DNA of 64,000 bases from Cyathus striatus (Eukaryota; Basidiomycota; Agaricomycetes; Agaricales; Nidulariaceae): assembly GCA_025738555.1 (NCBI GenBank), contig JAOVFP010000024.1, forward strand, positions 1,446,991 to 1,510,990, read 5' to 3'. Below the pieces are notes generated by a model. The model was given only the letters and a program-made list of their open reading frames with translations, ran no database searches and was not told the origin of the DNA. Below are positions 50,198-62,630 of the stretch, in pieces; the stretch's first letter is position 1; each line of letters starts with the position of its first letter. A program made the position numbers and the translations under genes.

Positions 50198-52346
50198 ATG
50201 GAACGCGAATCGGGCGATGATTACGTTCGCCGGCTTGCTTCGTTTATTCACATAAACGAGAAGGCATTGGCGGAAGCAGGCTTCAGTCGTCGTGCAAGAA
50301 CCAAACATCCCCGTTCTACAGATACACCATCTCTCCTCAATCCTCTGGCATGGTTTAGCCTCGATTATGCCGTTTCTTCATCGAAACCCCCCAAGCCGGT
50401 TATTCTCTCAACCGATGTTCACCATCTATTTTACACCTTAATGCGTCTCGAAGCTTTGGGTTATCAAGTTGGAACCCTTGATGTTGAAGTAGACAACCCC
50501 TCTAGACCCACCACATACGTCAACATTTTCACCCCTCAAGCCAACTCAGATGCTTTATCCCTTTCTTCCATCCGATCTTCGTTTTCCGCTGTTTCCAATC
50601 TCTCTTGGTGGTGGCTGGTGGTCTCGTTCAGAACTGCTCAGTCTGGAAACAGAGCTCAAATACATTTACAGCAGCTTCACCAAACTACCAGCATTATCCA
50701 TACACGCACCGGAGAAGAAAGTCGTCACTGAGCTCCTGGATGATCCCCCACATAATAGTGCATTACCACTAGAGGTTTTCAAGAACATCCAGATATTGGA
50801 ATGCGTGGATGTTGACCCTCGCCTTCTACTCGGCTGGGATCGCCTTTCCGAGAGCCTTCGAAGCCTTAAAATCCAGAAGAGTGGCTTGGAGGATGTCTCC
50901 GATATATTTATTGGTGCTGTTATTGATGATCAAGCTCGTAGGGAAGGAAGCGCCAGCTGTAAGAGATGCAGAAGAATACCACGCGCATTAGATTTGAAGT
51001 TGACCGTTCCTTCTACGCGTTTGCTCGATGCCGTGATCGAAGATGACGATGAGCGTTATGGCGAATCCTCTTCTGAATACTCTTCCTCAAAGTTATCTTC
51101 TCTTAAATGGGCATTCCTCAAATATCTTTCTCTTCCTGATAATTCTCTCACTTTCTTCCCCGTCGAACCTCTACAATACTTAACGTCCTTGACCCATCTC
51201 GACCTATCCTCCAACCTGTTGGTTTCAATTCCGTCTGGCCTCGCTGCCCTCCATAACCTCATATCCCTTAATCTCTCTGACAATATGATAGATTCTGTCC
51301 TTGGTATCTACCAAAACCTTGGCCAGGTCCTTTACCTGAATCTTTCCCATAATCGACTGGAATCAATTTGCGGACTTGAGCGCCTGTATGCTCTTGAAAG
51401 GGTTGATCTCAGGTCAAACCTCATCGAAGATAGTGCAGAAGTCGGGAGGCTTGCAACCCTGCCGAATATAAGTGAAATCTGGGTAGAAGGGAATCCTTTT
51501 GTCGAGCTCGAGGAGAGGTATCGAACAACATGTTTTGATTACTTTTGGCGAGAAGGCAAATTTATAATGCTCGACGGAACCAAACCGTCTTTTTATGAGC
51601 AACGCAGCTTAAGTGGCGGGCCATCTGAGCAAATGTCGTCTACGCGGCCTACTTCGATTGCTGTTTCTTCGCCTCCCCTTGCTGCCGTTGGACTTGGTAA
51701 TCATCCTTCTGGTTTCTTGCACTCTCCCAAGGATTCAGAAGAGCAGCATGCGTTGAACTCTTCTTCTTCGTCGCCTCATCTTTCTCCTACCGCTGTGAGT
51801 GTCTCTAGACCTCGAAGACGGAAAATGAAACGAATAGTGGATCTTGGCGGAAGTCATCATACAGCCAATTCAGATTTGAGTTCCACCGTAAACATAGAGC
51901 AAGCCGAAGGACCTCAAGGACACGACGAAAAAGGGAAGGGAATTGGAAACTGTACTTCGTCTCTGCATTCCCCATCTCCGCCACTTTCGGGGCAAATAAC
52001 ATCTCATAATGAACCAGTTTCATTACGCGGGGGACATCGTCGTCACCAGACTGAACTGATTCCCTCCCCGCGTAACTCTGTTACACCTGCCAATATATCG
52101 ACATACCTTCATTCTAATGTACCTTTTAAGGCTTCTGACGCTGAACATGGTACACCGAGGTCTCTACGGCGAACTCGTATGAGTGCATCAGTGTATGAAG
52201 CGTCTCAACAAGAAGTATCTGGCAGTGCCGAAGAAATTCGCGACAACGCAGATGCCTACCGAAGGCGAATAGAAGCTCTTAAACAAGACATGGGAGAAGG
52301 CTGGCTGAAAGTTCTTAGTCAGAGTCAAATGCGCTCTCCTTCATGA
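50198..52346 (+). CDS. Leucine-rich-repeat protein, STK11IP/LIP1-like layout
   Basis: Predicted scaffold or adaptor. The N-terminal exon starts MERESGDDYVRRLASFIHIN and covers about 135 residues. The frame then changes near 50,600 (from SSFSAVSNLS to GGGWWSRSELLSLETELKYI), so either a very short intron or a one-base indel is present. Five or six LRRs follow: LKYLSLPDNSLTFFP, LTHLDLSSNLLVSIPSGLAA, LISLNLSDNMIDSV, VLYLNLSHNRLESICGLERL, LERVDLRSNLIED, ISEIWVEGNPF, and a cap region ending near 51,590. The C-terminal 250 residues are Ser-rich and low-complexity with basic patches (RPRRRKMKRI), ending with a short helical segment. The N-terminal block plus LRRs is reminiscent of LKB1-interacting proteins; that is a layout resemblance, not a proven homology. 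Confidence 0.75.
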
Positions 52347-52563
52347 TACTGAAGATTTTATTTATTCGCCTATAAATATACCCTTTATGTTTCAATGTAT
52401 TTATCGGTTTATATATCCAACTGCATTTCATTAACGTCGCTCAAGTCATTGCGATAAAATAAACAGAAAATCTATACTAATCATAAGCGAGACAAAATAA
52501 AAGTAATAAAACAACATGTTTACATATGGAGACCCCACCATTCCGATAGAATAAGTAATCGAT
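52347..52563. terminator. Convergent 3' ends of LRR gene and RAD21
   Basis: About 217 bp between two opposed stop codons, AT-rich, with TATAAATATA-like elements that could act in 3'-end formation. Exact polyadenylation sites cannot be seen. Confidence 0.4.
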
Positions 52564-54958
52564 TCATAAGTCCATGGAAGAAACCGTGGACCTTGCAACA
52601 GATGTTGCCCTAGAATAACTATTGTCCGCACTCATGGTAAGTGCAGGTATATCATGCATTTGTTGCTCCCAAAGCTTCGCTTTTGCTCTCACTTCTATGT
52701 TTTCGAATGGAGCATCTTGCCTGACCTGAATGCAATCACGGGTACCGAGGACCAGTAATTCGAAGAAAAAAGATGCAGCAGCACGCCGAGATGCCTATAA
52801 AACCAAAAGTCACCTCGACAAAAAATAACATTGAAACTATCAAGTTATCCCACCTTATCAGACATTTTTCTGAAGCTGATTACCTTATCCACATCCTCAC
52901 CAACAACTGGTTGTAATTCCTTGCGAATTAACCCAAGGGCTCTCAATGTGTTTCGGCTGTATCCCTTTCCTTCTGTACCATCTTCTTCGCTATTCCGTGA
53001 TTGGACTTGATGATGATCAAATACTGCTATAGGGCATCTAACGTCCGCATAATTTTGTTCATCATCGTCCAATTCATCGTGCCCTGGAGTAGATAGCCGA
53101 CTTTTGTCTGTGAGTGCAAGTGACTTAGATCGTTCCCTAACATCATGAATACTCTCCATAGCACCATCAAATACAGGGACGTCCAGTTGATAGTCATCCA
53201 TAACACCTGTTTGGTCTCCAAAGTCATACCCAGCGTCAGGGCCTAAGCTCTCTCTCCTAAGGATGTCACTGGCAATTGCAACGCTTGGTGCCAAACTCCC
53301 TTCTCTCCTAGCAACCTCGACTTCCGCGTCATCTTCCCCATCATCAAGGCGAGGTCTCTTATTCGAACCCTTCTCAGGAGATGGGCCTCGCCTTTTATGA
53401 CTGAGTGATCTGTTGAGGGGTTGCATGAAAAGCTCAGTCAGCTCCGGTATCAAATCTGGCGGCGCAGCACAGAAAATAACACCATCTGGCGTTGACTTAT
53501 GCGGTAGGAAGTGCGCTAGTGGGTCCTCACGGATTTCAAGAAGACGCATTACGATTGAGGAGCGGGGAAGGAAATGCTGCTCAGTGGTAATTTCACTGAC
53601 ATCCTTAGCAAATGGTGCACCAAATCCGTCAACACGGCCTCGGCCTCCTTAACGCCCAGTCCTTCTTCCAGTTCTGTAATGGAATCAATAATTTGTTTCC
53701 TTTCTTTGGCCTTGCGCATCACATGAGGTACAGGTTCGGAGATGTGTTCTTGAACTACATCTTGCAGGTCACCTCCAGGAGGGGTGACGGGCGCTTCAGT
53801 TAGAGGAGAGGCTGTGATGAAATTTAGATACCATCCATGTATTAACTCATATAACTTACAAGCTCTAGAGGGAGACCTTGTTTGTCTTGGTGTCTTTTCA
53901 CCTATTTGTAGTCCAGGGTCTTCGAACCCAACGCCCCACTCGCCCAAATCCATCCCCTCAAGGTCAGGAAAATCCATGTTCATATCCCCAGCGAAAGTTT
54001 CAGATAGCTCTCGGCTCTTACTGTGATTTGATACATCATCTATATCCATACCCGCTTGCTCCTGGTCACGAAAGATAGACCCAATGGAATCACGGTGCGA
54101 TGCTGCATCACGTGCAACACCAACGCTTCCGTCTACACTCATTTCATCGAGGTTTCGCTCTCTTGAAAAGGCGTCCTTATCCGAATGCTCGTCCCAGTTT
54201 ATTCCTAAGTCCAGATCTTGTGAACCTATCCCATCCGTTGGACCAATATCGAAAGGGTCGTTGAGATCAAAGTGCTGAAAATCGTCGGCTGTTCGAAGAG
54301 TGATATCGTCAATATGTGCTTGGTGATGGCCTTGAGGCTGCAGAGGTCTATCTTCAAAGTCCATATCCCTTCGAGATATTGAGTGGATGAAACCGAATAA
54401 GGAAAAGCTATGTCATACCAGTTGACATCTGGGAGCAGGATATCCAAGTCAATATCGCCTGCTTGAAGCGTAATTGCGGTTTTATTGATAACAAGTTGAT
54501 CCTCAGTCATATCAACAACACCGGGACGAAAAGCCTGTAAAGGCGGATGAATCTAGCAGGAAGTGGGAAATGAAAAGGGAAAGGCACCATCTTTATCTTG
54601 AGAAGAGCTTCATTGCAATCGTCAAGAAGGTACTTTGCTTTCCTGCTGTATATACGAACGACGCCCAGCAAAAGTTGGCCACTGAGGCGAAGGGCCATGA
54701 GCTCTATCTCCTGACCCATGATAGCATCTGAATAACAAGCAAATAAAAATGCTGGCAAGAATAGAGGATAGGGAGAACGGACCGACAGATTGCTCAATGT
54801 CTGTTTGCAGCGTCTGCGCCTTGGACAGCTTGCGCTCCATGTGGGCCGCAAGCCATACTTTACCTAAGGGCCCACGGCGAGACAGAATAGTTTCGGAGTA
54901 GAACTGAAAGGGGAGGTAAGAATGTAGAAGACTTGAAGAGCGGAACGAGATGAACCAT
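52564..54958 (-). CDS. RAD21: Cohesin kleisin subunit RAD21/SCC1
   Basis: Mitotic kleisin that closes the Smc1-Smc3 ring and is cut by separase. The coding start appears to be an exon holding only the ATG (54,956-54,958), followed by a 52-nt intron (54,904-54,955). Exon 2 then reads [20 protein letters not shown], giving the canonical kleisin N-terminus MFYSE. It continues [40 protein letters not shown] and [20 protein letters not shown]. The acidic middle ([20 protein letters not shown]) is followed by [20 protein letters not shown] and SITE-rich linkers, a basic [19 protein letters not shown] segment, and the C-terminal winged helix [20 protein letters not shown] ending at 52,564. HMERKL replaces the usual HWERKL. 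Rad21 rather than Rec8 is favoured by length and the long acidic middle. Confidence 0.9.
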
Positions 54959-55126
54959 TTATATGTAGACAGAGAGTATACAAGAAATGATTAGAAGAGA
55001 ATAGAGATAAGTAGATGACAGATGTTGGAGGACGCGTCGAGGACGAACCGATTGCATGAACATTGAACAATGCGTTTGTTTGTGCATGTTTTTCCCAACG
55101 CGACTTGCACTAAGTATGTAAGTATT
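54959..55126. promoter_or_regulatory. 5' flank of RAD21 up to the inserted element
   Basis: Only 168 bp separate the RAD21 ATG from the inserted TIR element, so the promoter must lie here or extend into the element. CACGCGTC/CGCGTC motifs occur at about 55,030-55,040 and 55,097-55,103 (MCB-like ACGCGT sites drive S-phase genes in yeasts; role here inferred). Confidence 0.45.
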
Positions 55127-57152
55127 CCCAGTCAAAAGTCGCGCAGGTGTGGTCCGGCGACATCCGGAAGTTACAGACGCATCTGACGTTCTGCAAATTT
55201 CGGAATTTTACGGATTCTGTCCTCTTTTCCGGATCGAAAACAGTTCTCAACAGGTCTTATCTGACACGATACACATATTCATGTTACAGCAGTTTCAGTT
55301 TACTACAGAAATGTACAGGAATTAACAGAATCATCTGTACACTACGGATACTCGATAGCACTTAGAAAAAGATCCATAATATCCCACCTGAAAGCTATGC
55401 TAGGCCCAAGAAAATACAACAGTACAACGTACCAAGAAGCGGAAACCACAGTAAATGGCCAAAACTATTAAACAGAAAATAATTATGAGTATGCTTCTCA
55501 CCAGAAGTGTCCTAGAAGAGCGATATTGTCATGGGTTCCTGAAAAAACATGTAAGTATGATGCCGTATCAGCGGACAGCGACTCACATTGACCGTTTCTT
55601 TTTCACACGCGCATCATATTCTTATAATAAATCAAGTAAGAAAATATAATAGGAGAAGATGAAAAGAACTTACAGTAGGCTTGGCTGGGGCAGCGAAGTG
55701 GGGCTTGGAACGGCAGTGGACTTTGGGACAACTCAAGGGCAGTAGGCTTATCGTCTAGCTCATGCTGCAGTAGCCAGCTAATAACGACAGCACGATAAGC
55801 TTCCATACAATACACAGAAACGCACACTTACAATCTTTCTGCCAGGACCGATGATGCTGCGAGCCAGGCGGGAACAGGATACCTGGCTTGCGCAAATCCT
55901 CTAGGACAGCAATATGCTCAGAGCCAGCAGAGAACTGGTAGTTCATCTCGAAGAACATAATCTACCACATAGTCAGCCACGATGATTAAGACCAGATAAA
56001 AGAAACGCACTCCGAGACTGTACATGTCCGCCTTTGTATGATTCCTTGGTCCTCGTTTCCTGGACAGCACTTCTGGCGTAATGTACAAGCGCGTTCCGAC
56101 CTCTGTTTCGCGTCAGACAATGTACAGCAGGCAACGAAGAATACTCACCGAGAGCCTTCTCCGCATCTGGAATCACAACGTGAGGGGACACATCGGAAGG
56201 GTCAACAGCGGCCAGACTGGAAGTAGCCAAACCAAAGTCTCCAACTTTACAATCGCCCTTCCCATCTACAACCACATCAGCAAGAGGCATCATCGGTAAA
56301 GCATAACAACATACCAATAAAGATATCCATGAACTTAATATCCCTATGCAAAAGACATGTTACGGGAACATAAGTTGCGGATATGCCCCTGCCTTTATAC
56401 CATCTTTATACACTCCCGCCGAACCTGGATACCCACTCCTACTCGCCTGATAAGAAGAATACCCACTAAGCGCGTCGGGAAAACTGCCAGAAAAAGCACT
56501 GGTGGGCGAGTATCCTGAATCGTACCCACCAGTGGGTGGGTTCAGCTTCACAGCGTATACACTTCCCCGACGAGGCGCAGAATCTCTGCTTTGACCTGCC
56601 TCAGCTTCTTCCTCCCCTGACTCTGCACATAATATGGCGCGTCGAAAAGTCACGACGAAGAGTTCCAGAGGGGGGTGGGGGGGGAGGAATCATCCAGGAT
56701 TGGATCTGCTGTGCATGTTGTTCCTAGTCCGTCTGAAAGGTATGTTAGTTAGGTCGAAAGGGGGAAGGGGGTAACTTGTCTAGGATGAAAAAGCCTAGGG
56801 GAGGAGGAGAGGAGGAGAGGCAGAGTGGGGATGGTGGTGGTACGGAAACAAGAGAGGTATCGTCGGTGTCGCGCTGACAGAAGTCGCGTTGTTTGGTCTG
56901 GACAAACATAGTTACGGCATCGTGCCGATCGAGTGGGTAGGAGCGACACAGCTGCAGTGATGAAGTAGACTGAAGAAGAGGCTGGAAGGTCGGGTAGGAT
57001 AAGTTGTGCACGTCGTGAACACGATAAAGAAGTCGCAAATAGATAAGATTGAGTTGTTTTATCTGTGTGAAATCAGTTGTTTCCAGCCCTGATCGGACCT
57101 CCCCGGAAATGCGAGATCTGGCCGGACCAGACCTGCGCGACTTTTGACTGGG
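55127..57152. mobile_element. 2.03-kb TIR element carrying a kinase gene fragment
   Basis: Left arm (55,127-55,158) begins CCCAGTCAAAAGTCGCGCAG and continues TGGTCCGGC. The right arm (57,121-57,152) is its inverted copy, ending CTGCGCGACTTTTGACTGGG in part, with one mismatch over 32 bp. A looser CCGGA-rich similarity continues inward. No transposase is inside. The cargo is a spliced GCN2-like kinase fragment (55,675-56,356) plus unrecognised frames at 56,360-56,653 and 56,745-57,038. Flanks (left ATGTAAGTATT, right ATGTATTACTT) resemble each other but are not an exact duplication. It lies between divergent RAD21 and the C2H2 gene. This fits a Pack-TIR element that captured genomic DNA. Confidence 0.75.
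55675..56356 (-). pseudogene. Captured GCN2-type eIF2-alpha kinase C-lobe fragment
   Basis: Spliced reading on the minus strand gives LLHRDIKFMDIFI, then after an intron (about 56,265-56,312) DGKGDCKVGDFGLATSSLAA. After another (about 56,105-56,150) come GTRLYITPEVLSRKRGPRNH and TKADMYSLGV; then after a third (about 55,962-56,008) FFEMNYQFSAGSEHIAVLED, LRKPGILFPPG and IISWLLQHELDDKPTALELS. These are the catalytic loop to helix-I region of GCN2 kinases. The N-lobe, HisRS-like and ribosome-binding domains are missing. The catalytic Asn after HRDxKxx is Asp (HRDIKFMD), which should impair Mg binding. GT-AG introns are retained and no internal stop was seen in the join, so capture was at DNA level and decay is limited. 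A full GCN2 gene should exist elsewhere. Confidence 0.75.
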
Positions 57153-57252
57153 ATGTATTACTTGTACTCTACATAAGTAGTTGACTACTTAGATCTTAGA
57201 TCTTAGTATTAACTAGTAACTAGTAACTAATATTTCCACCCTCACTAACATC
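57153..57252. promoter_or_regulatory. Short 5' flank of the C2H2 gene
   Basis: Only 100 bp remain between the inserted element and the ATG at 57,253. It contains tandem AACTAGTAACTAGTAACTA and TTAGATCTTAGATCTTAG units. The original promoter was probably split or displaced by the insertion. Confidence 0.5.
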
Positions 57253-58237
57253 ATGCTCCCCTCTCAAATCACGCTTGATGAAGAGTCCGTCATTTCCCTC
57301 GCCCGCAATTCCATCAAGGTCATAAAGTGTGAATGGACTCATGCTCGGAATACCTGCAATGCTCATCTTGCCTCTTGGTATTTATTCCAGCAGGTCATTC
57401 CCTCTTTCCTCTGCTTCTACCTTGTCTCATTCTTCTCTATTTCATAGCACGTCCTTCGTCATTGCCGTCTTCAAGTAGCACCTGTATGTATATTCTTTCG
57501 CATTTCTATTTGTTTATTTCCTTATTTCTTTCAGACATCGAAAGGATCGAAACAGAAACGTGATTACGCCTGCAATTTGCCAAAGTGCAGCGCTCGCTTT
57601 CATTCATCTTTGGCTGCCCTTGAATCACATGTTCTCCAAGCCCATCTAGCTCGATTGCAACTTCCCTGTCCTGTGAAAGGTATTTTCAATTTTTGATCTT
57701 AGTTCTGTCTCGCTTTTCATTATATCTCAAGGTTGCTCTCTGACTTTTCATCGCCCCAACTCCTTGCGTGACCATTTCCAAGATCAACACCAGGCCCTGA
57801 ATCATCGCCTTTTGAAGTTACCATCCGACTTGTTACTTCCTATCTGGACACCTTTTGTTCCTCGGATTGCATCCCCTCCACCATTGCTTCCTATTTCTCC
57901 AGCTTCTTCCCTCTTGCCTACGATTCTTTATCATGCCTCCCATAATATCGCAAAGTCATCTGATTTCGCTTGCTCTCGTCAACCGCATCAATTGAAAAGA
58001 GACACTATTCCCGTAGTCGAAACCCTTGAAACCTTTAACGTGGCCTCGGTATCTACTTCATCACACAAATATATCATACGGAAAAAATCGCAAGAACTAA
58101 TGAAGGATCTCTCGCAACCTCAACCCATGTGCAATTGCCGTAATCATGACGACGTTCCTACTCCAAGCATCTTATTTGATGTCTTTGCCCGGCGTCTGGA
58201 ACGACTTGAACAAGAGAAAAGATCACATTCTGAATAG
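57253..58237 (+). CDS. C2H2 zinc-finger protein, three fingers
   Basis: Probable nuclear nucleic-acid-binding protein. After splicing (introns about 57,393-57,447, 57,484-57,534 and 57,680-57,731) it reads MLPSQITLDEESVISLARNS, then finger 1 CEWTHARNTCNAHLASWYLF-QQHVLRHC with an unusual C-x8-C spacing and H-x3-H. Finger 2 is YACNLPKCSARFHSSLAALE followed by SHVLQAH, and finger 3 is CPVKGCSLTFHRPNSLRDHF then QDQH. The C-terminal part is Pro/Ser/Leu-rich with a small basic segment, ending KRSHSE. The triple-finger layout with a divergent first finger recalls AEBP2/JAZF-type factors, but homology is not established. Divergent from RAD21, now separated from it by the TIR element. Confidence 0.75.
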
Positions 58238-58761
58238 TGTTTTCACCCCCATGCCCAAAATAGCCTTTTTTAGAAGGTGTTAACATCGGGGTGTACCATC
58301 TTTACCGTGATTCGATTCACTATTGTCTGGGGTGGTATATACCATATATTCGCCTATACTGTAATGCAGATTTATGACTTGAGTTCAATCAGGATTTCTC
58401 GACACAAATACAATATTTTTGTAGATGGTAGTGATACTAAGGAAATTATTCGAAAGTTATGATTTCCCCTTATTAAGTTGAGAGATACCGGAGGAATCTA
58501 TGACGAGCAAAGCGGAAGAGCCTCCTTCGAAAATCGAAAAAAAAAAAAAAAAAAAAAGCTAAAAATCGACGAGTTGGACCGGTCGGTATATCGAGATCGA
58601 CAGTGCACACGATACAATCGTTCATATCACGTGCACAAAGTCACGTCACCGACCGCCTTCCAGTCTATGAATCGCTGTTCCTTCCAGGACCCAGGTTCTT
58701 TCTATCATTTCTTGTAATTTTCTACATTTGTTTCCTTTCACAATAGTAATGCAATTCCAGA
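58238..58761. other. Intergenic, with a 21-nt poly-A run
   Basis: 3' flank of the C2H2 gene and 5' flank of MGS1. An uninterrupted A21 run lies at 58,537-58,557. A CACGTGC/GTCACGTC-type stretch occurs at about 58,626-58,648 (CACGTG is an E-box core). No gene recognised. Confidence 0.45.
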
Positions 58762-61093
58762 ATGTTCAAGGTAGAAATGAAATTGGTAGGTTACTTACCT
58801 TTATACAGAGGTGGAATTGTCTAATCTAGCACTTGAAACTCGAACAGTTACCTGGTATGCGATCACGATGTTTGGAGTTTTTATGACTACCACTAAATAA
58901 GTATTCGACATAAGCCCTGTTTGTGAAAAACAGGTTAGAGCCACCAGCATCAACGAACACCTGGATAACGCTTGCTCCGACGATGTTCACCACCAAGCTT
59001 CGGCAGAGTCCAATCCTGATAGTCCATTCGAACTGGGATCCTCTGCCACAATGAAACCAATAAAAAGACATTCCACCTCTTCAAATCATATTCACATTGC
59101 TCCTATCTTTCAGTCAATCCAAAAACATGCAATAGACTCAGAAACAAATGGAACTGCCCCAACACGGAGTACCCCCGGAATGAAGAAACGCCCTCTTCTG
59201 GTTACAGATGCACCTTTGCGTACAACGAGCAAGCGAAGTAAAATCACTGCGACCAGCTTTCAGACTTTTCTTCCTCTACCGGAAATGGTTAGACCACGAG
59301 AGTTAGCGGATTTCATTGGTCAATCTCATCTACTGGAACCCAGTTCATTTCTATCAACATCATTGCGATCAAAATCATTGGACTCCATGATTTTATGGGG
59401 CCCTCCAGGGTATTTTTCCTTATAAGAAATGTAAACACTCATACTTATACGGAAAGTGTTATTTTAGCTGCGGTAAAACTACACTTGCACGCCTAATATC
59501 TCATGCAACCAGTAGTGAATCCATATTCAAAGAATTGAGTGCCACTAGTAGTGGCTCTGCTGAGGTTAGGACGATTCTGGAAGATTCAAAGAATGCTCTA
59601 CTTCGCACCGGAAGGTTCTATATTTATTTGTTGAATTTGCTATTGCTGACACGAATTTAACCAGACAGACCACTCTCTTTTTGGATGAGATACATCGGTT
59701 TAACAGAGCACAGCAAGTGGGTTTCAGTACTTTTTGATTATCAGTGTTTCCTGAAAGTTGACTCCGTGCAGGACATTTTCTTACCTTATGTTGAACAAGG
59801 TCATGTTCGGGTAAGAATGATATCCTGGGATATTCATAACCAAGCGTGAGAGTCATAGACAGTAGCTTATAGGTGCCACTACGGAAAATCCTTCATTTAA
59901 GGTTACAGCAGCTTTGCTGAGTCGTTGTCGGTATGTCTTATTTGTTTACTTGCCGTGGAACAGAATTCACGTGTCTGCAGTGTGTTGGTGCTGGAACCCT
60001 TGAACGAACGCGAAGTTATGACAGTTTTGCGTAATGCCATTTCTATTGTTGAAAATAGAATCTCCGCAACTTTAGAACTAACAACACCTTTCAACTGCTC
60101 AGAGACACAGGGCAATGAAGAAATGCAAAGCTCATCGCAGACCATTGTAGATAAAGATACTACTTCCACACTTTATCCTCATGTAACACCTGAAGTCTTA
60201 TCGACCATCGTATCTCTTGCCGCAGGAGACGCCCGATGTGCCCTTTCCTTGTTGGACATAGCCCTCAAATGCCAAAATGGTATTAACGAGAGTTCTTTAG
60301 TGACTTCTTTGAAACGCTCAGTTGCTGTGTCATACAACCGTAGTGGAGATAGTCGCTATGATATGATATCCGCCTTGCATAAAAGTGTTCGAGGAAGTGA
60401 TGCGGATGCTGCCCTATATTGGTTGGCCCGGATGCTGAATGCTGGAGAGGACCCATTATACATTGTACGGAGAATGATCGTGTGTGCCAGCGAAGATATC
60501 GGAGTTGCAGATGTTCATGCTCTTCCTCTCGTGTGTATAGTGTTGTTCGTTTGCGTTTGGAGATATATTGATACATTAACCAGGCTACAGCAACGCTACA
60601 AGCATGTCAAGCTGTTGGGATGCCTGAGTGTAGGATAAATCTCGCTCATCTAATTGTGTATCTTTCAGAAGCCCACAAATCAACGCGTGCGTATGAAGGA
60701 TATAAATGTGCAGAGGAAGCTGCGAAACTGGACCCATCAATTCCAGTCCCCTTTCAGATGCGCAATGCACCCACCAATTTAATGAAAGAGCTTGGTTATG
60801 GGAGAGATTATGCATACAATCCAGCATATGCGTACGTAATACGTGATCCAAGGACTGTAGGGATGTACAGGACACTGATAACATAATTATTCAGGCATCC
60901 GGTACATAACACTTACTTACCCATTCAAATCCAAGGACATAAATTCCTGAAAAAGAATGATTCATCGGATAAAATTTGGGATGAAAATGCACTTCGCCAT
61001 TGGGAGCTCGAAGTAAATGGGGGTAAAGATTGGGAGGGACGTGAAATATGTTTGTTGCAGGGTGATGCGCGGGGGGATGCTAGACGACTGTAG
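58762..61093 (+). CDS. MGS1: AAA+ ATPase MGS1/WRNIP1
   Basis: Replication-stress ATPase related to clamp-loader subunits; acts at stalled forks with ubiquitylated PCNA. An N-terminal UBZ4 (Rad18-type) zinc finger emerges if an intron at about 58,855-58,908 is removed: TCPVCEKQVRATSINEHLDN then AC, giving C-x2-C-x11-H-x4-C. The first ATG is uncertain; 58,762 with a further short intron is the best guess, while 59,051 would delete the finger. The AAA+ core has ELADFIGQSHLL, Walker A GPPGCGKTT (across an intron at about 59,410-59,467), Walker B LFLDEIHRFN, sensor 1 GATTENPSF and LAAGDARCALSLLDIAL. The C-terminal part shows DADAALYWLARMLNAGEDPL, RRMIVCASEDIG, MPECRINLAHLIVYLSEAHK and HKFLKKND, as in MGS1. 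At least eight introns. Confidence 0.88.
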
Positions 61094-61280
61094 TAATTAC
61101 TTAAACATGGCAATAATGAAGTATTCAAATGAATTGTTGATTGAAACTACTTGTCAAGAAACTGTGATAACTACGAGTAACTAAGTAACCGGGCCTGACG
61201 AAAAGGAAAAGAAAAGTTCGGATCCGAACCGGAACCGTGAAGATAACGGAAAGATAAACGGCCACACCGACACTTGTTTG
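61094..61280. other. 3' flank of MGS1
   Basis: AT-rich then purine-rich short sequence, no feature recognised before the hAT remnant. Confidence 0.4.
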
Positions 61281-61288
61281 GTCTGGCG
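61281..61288. repeat. hAT remnant target-site duplication, left
   Basis: GTCTGGCG, repeated exactly at 62,209-62,216. Confidence 0.93.
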
Positions 61289-62208
61289 TAGTGTTGCCGC
61301 ACGAAGTGATCTGGATGCGAACTGAAATCAGTTCACTCCGCTTTTGCTGATAGATCGTTTTTGATACGAAGTGAACTGGAAGTGAGTTCTGGATCGCGAA
61401 CTGACGAATTGAGGAACGATCTGGATGATGGCTCTCGGTCGATCACGTGTTGACGTGGCAGAACTGACGCGTCGCGTTGGCGTTGCAATTTCTACCTACT
61501 ACCTGCGAACAATTCAAGTCTCTCTGCTGCTGATACTCCTCAATGTTATGTTTTTATTGTTCAAATCACATAGAGTAATTGCTGGTATGAAAGGGGGGTA
61601 TTATATGTTTGAAGTATAATGAAACACGGATCTTAACTGACAGGTGAGCAGGCTGGAGCCTTCGAGTGAACTCTGAGCCCCCAGAGCGTGCATTTTCTTC
61701 GAGTAGAGACTGCAACATTGCGCTGGAGCCATATTTCAACTGACTTATTCGAGGCACTTTAGGTTCTCAAGTTTTCGTATGACAACAGTGTTTAACATTT
61801 ACAGATAATATTCAACGTGCACAGCCGGAGGATTATTGTATATGTGGTCCTGTTACGGCTTATGCTGCACAGGAACTACTGGTGGCGGACAGAGTTGAAG
61901 AACTAACACAATTGATTAATAACGCAGAGTTGGAGGGGTTCCAGTACTTAGCCTACATTAACTACACTAAAGAATTTCGTACATCTATCACTACGGCACT
62001 GATATGGCACATGCTGACTCATCTGTGTCACTCCTGAGACAATTGCTCAACTTGCCATTTGATTGGCTGCTAATCTTAAAACCGACCTACCACCGAAATC
62101 GTGAACTAGATCGCCACTCCAATCGCTGCAAATCGTTTTGTGATTTTGGTGTGAACTGTCGTCGGAGTTTCACTTCACTTCACTTCACTTCACTTCGCGG
62201 CAACACTA
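61289..62208. mobile_element. 920-bp hAT-derived non-autonomous element
   Basis: Ends are TAGTGTTGCCGC and GCGGCAACACTA, flanked by exact 8-bp duplications GTCTGGCG. Subterminal GAAGTGA/ATCTGGAT-type repeats at the left and TTCACTTCACTTCACTTCAC near the right end are inverted relatives. The interior includes PPERAFSSSRD (about 61,678-61,715), a hAT transposase C-terminal signature, so it is an internal-deletion derivative of an autonomous hAT. Its family differs from the 4.4-kb hAT pair. Confidence 0.9.
61678..61742 (+). pseudogene. hAT transposase C-terminal scrap
   Basis: Frame reading NSEPPERAFSSSRDCNIALE, then a TGA at about 61,739. ERAFSSS is the conserved hAT C-terminal block. The rest of the transposase is absent. 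Confidence 0.7.
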
Positions 62209-62216
62209 GTCTGGCG
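62209..62216. repeat. hAT remnant target-site duplication, right
   Basis: GTCTGGCG, exact match to 61,281-61,288. Confidence 0.93.
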
Positions 62217-62491
62217 GCGGACAGGGCGTTGACTATTGTATGGTGTTTGGCAGCAGCTTCATGTAAACAAGTGGCAATGTGATGCGTATCCGCATAATTG
62301 CACGCAAACTCTGAGCGCAACTCACAGCACCTACACCTGACATTTGGTTGTTCTCTGAAACCATGTATTCATTCCTTAGATAAATCAATATATACTTGCT
62401 TTTTCATTAAACGAGTGTAGCAAATAAGAATAGCTATCTAAGGCTACATATAACACATGTGAGTACTTTCTTTCCTTCATGTTCACCCACT
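62217..62491. other. No gene recognised
   Basis: Mixed-composition intergenic DNA between two inverted-repeat elements. Confidence 0.35.
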
Positions 62492-62630
62492 GCTTTCAGT
62501 GGCGTACCACTTGTCTGAATAGCTGTGATTACATGCAAGGGTCACAGGTGATTTACTTTGGAAAAGCTCATTAACCTTCTAGATATTTCGAAAGTGTTCG
62601 GCGGTACACATAGACAAACCCACTGAAAGC
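62492..62630. repeat. 139-bp inverted-repeat segment
   Basis: GCTTTCAGTGG at the left and CCACTGAAAGC at the right, with a looser GCGTACC / GGTACAC match inside. Could be a tiny MITE; no clear TSD. Confidence 0.45.
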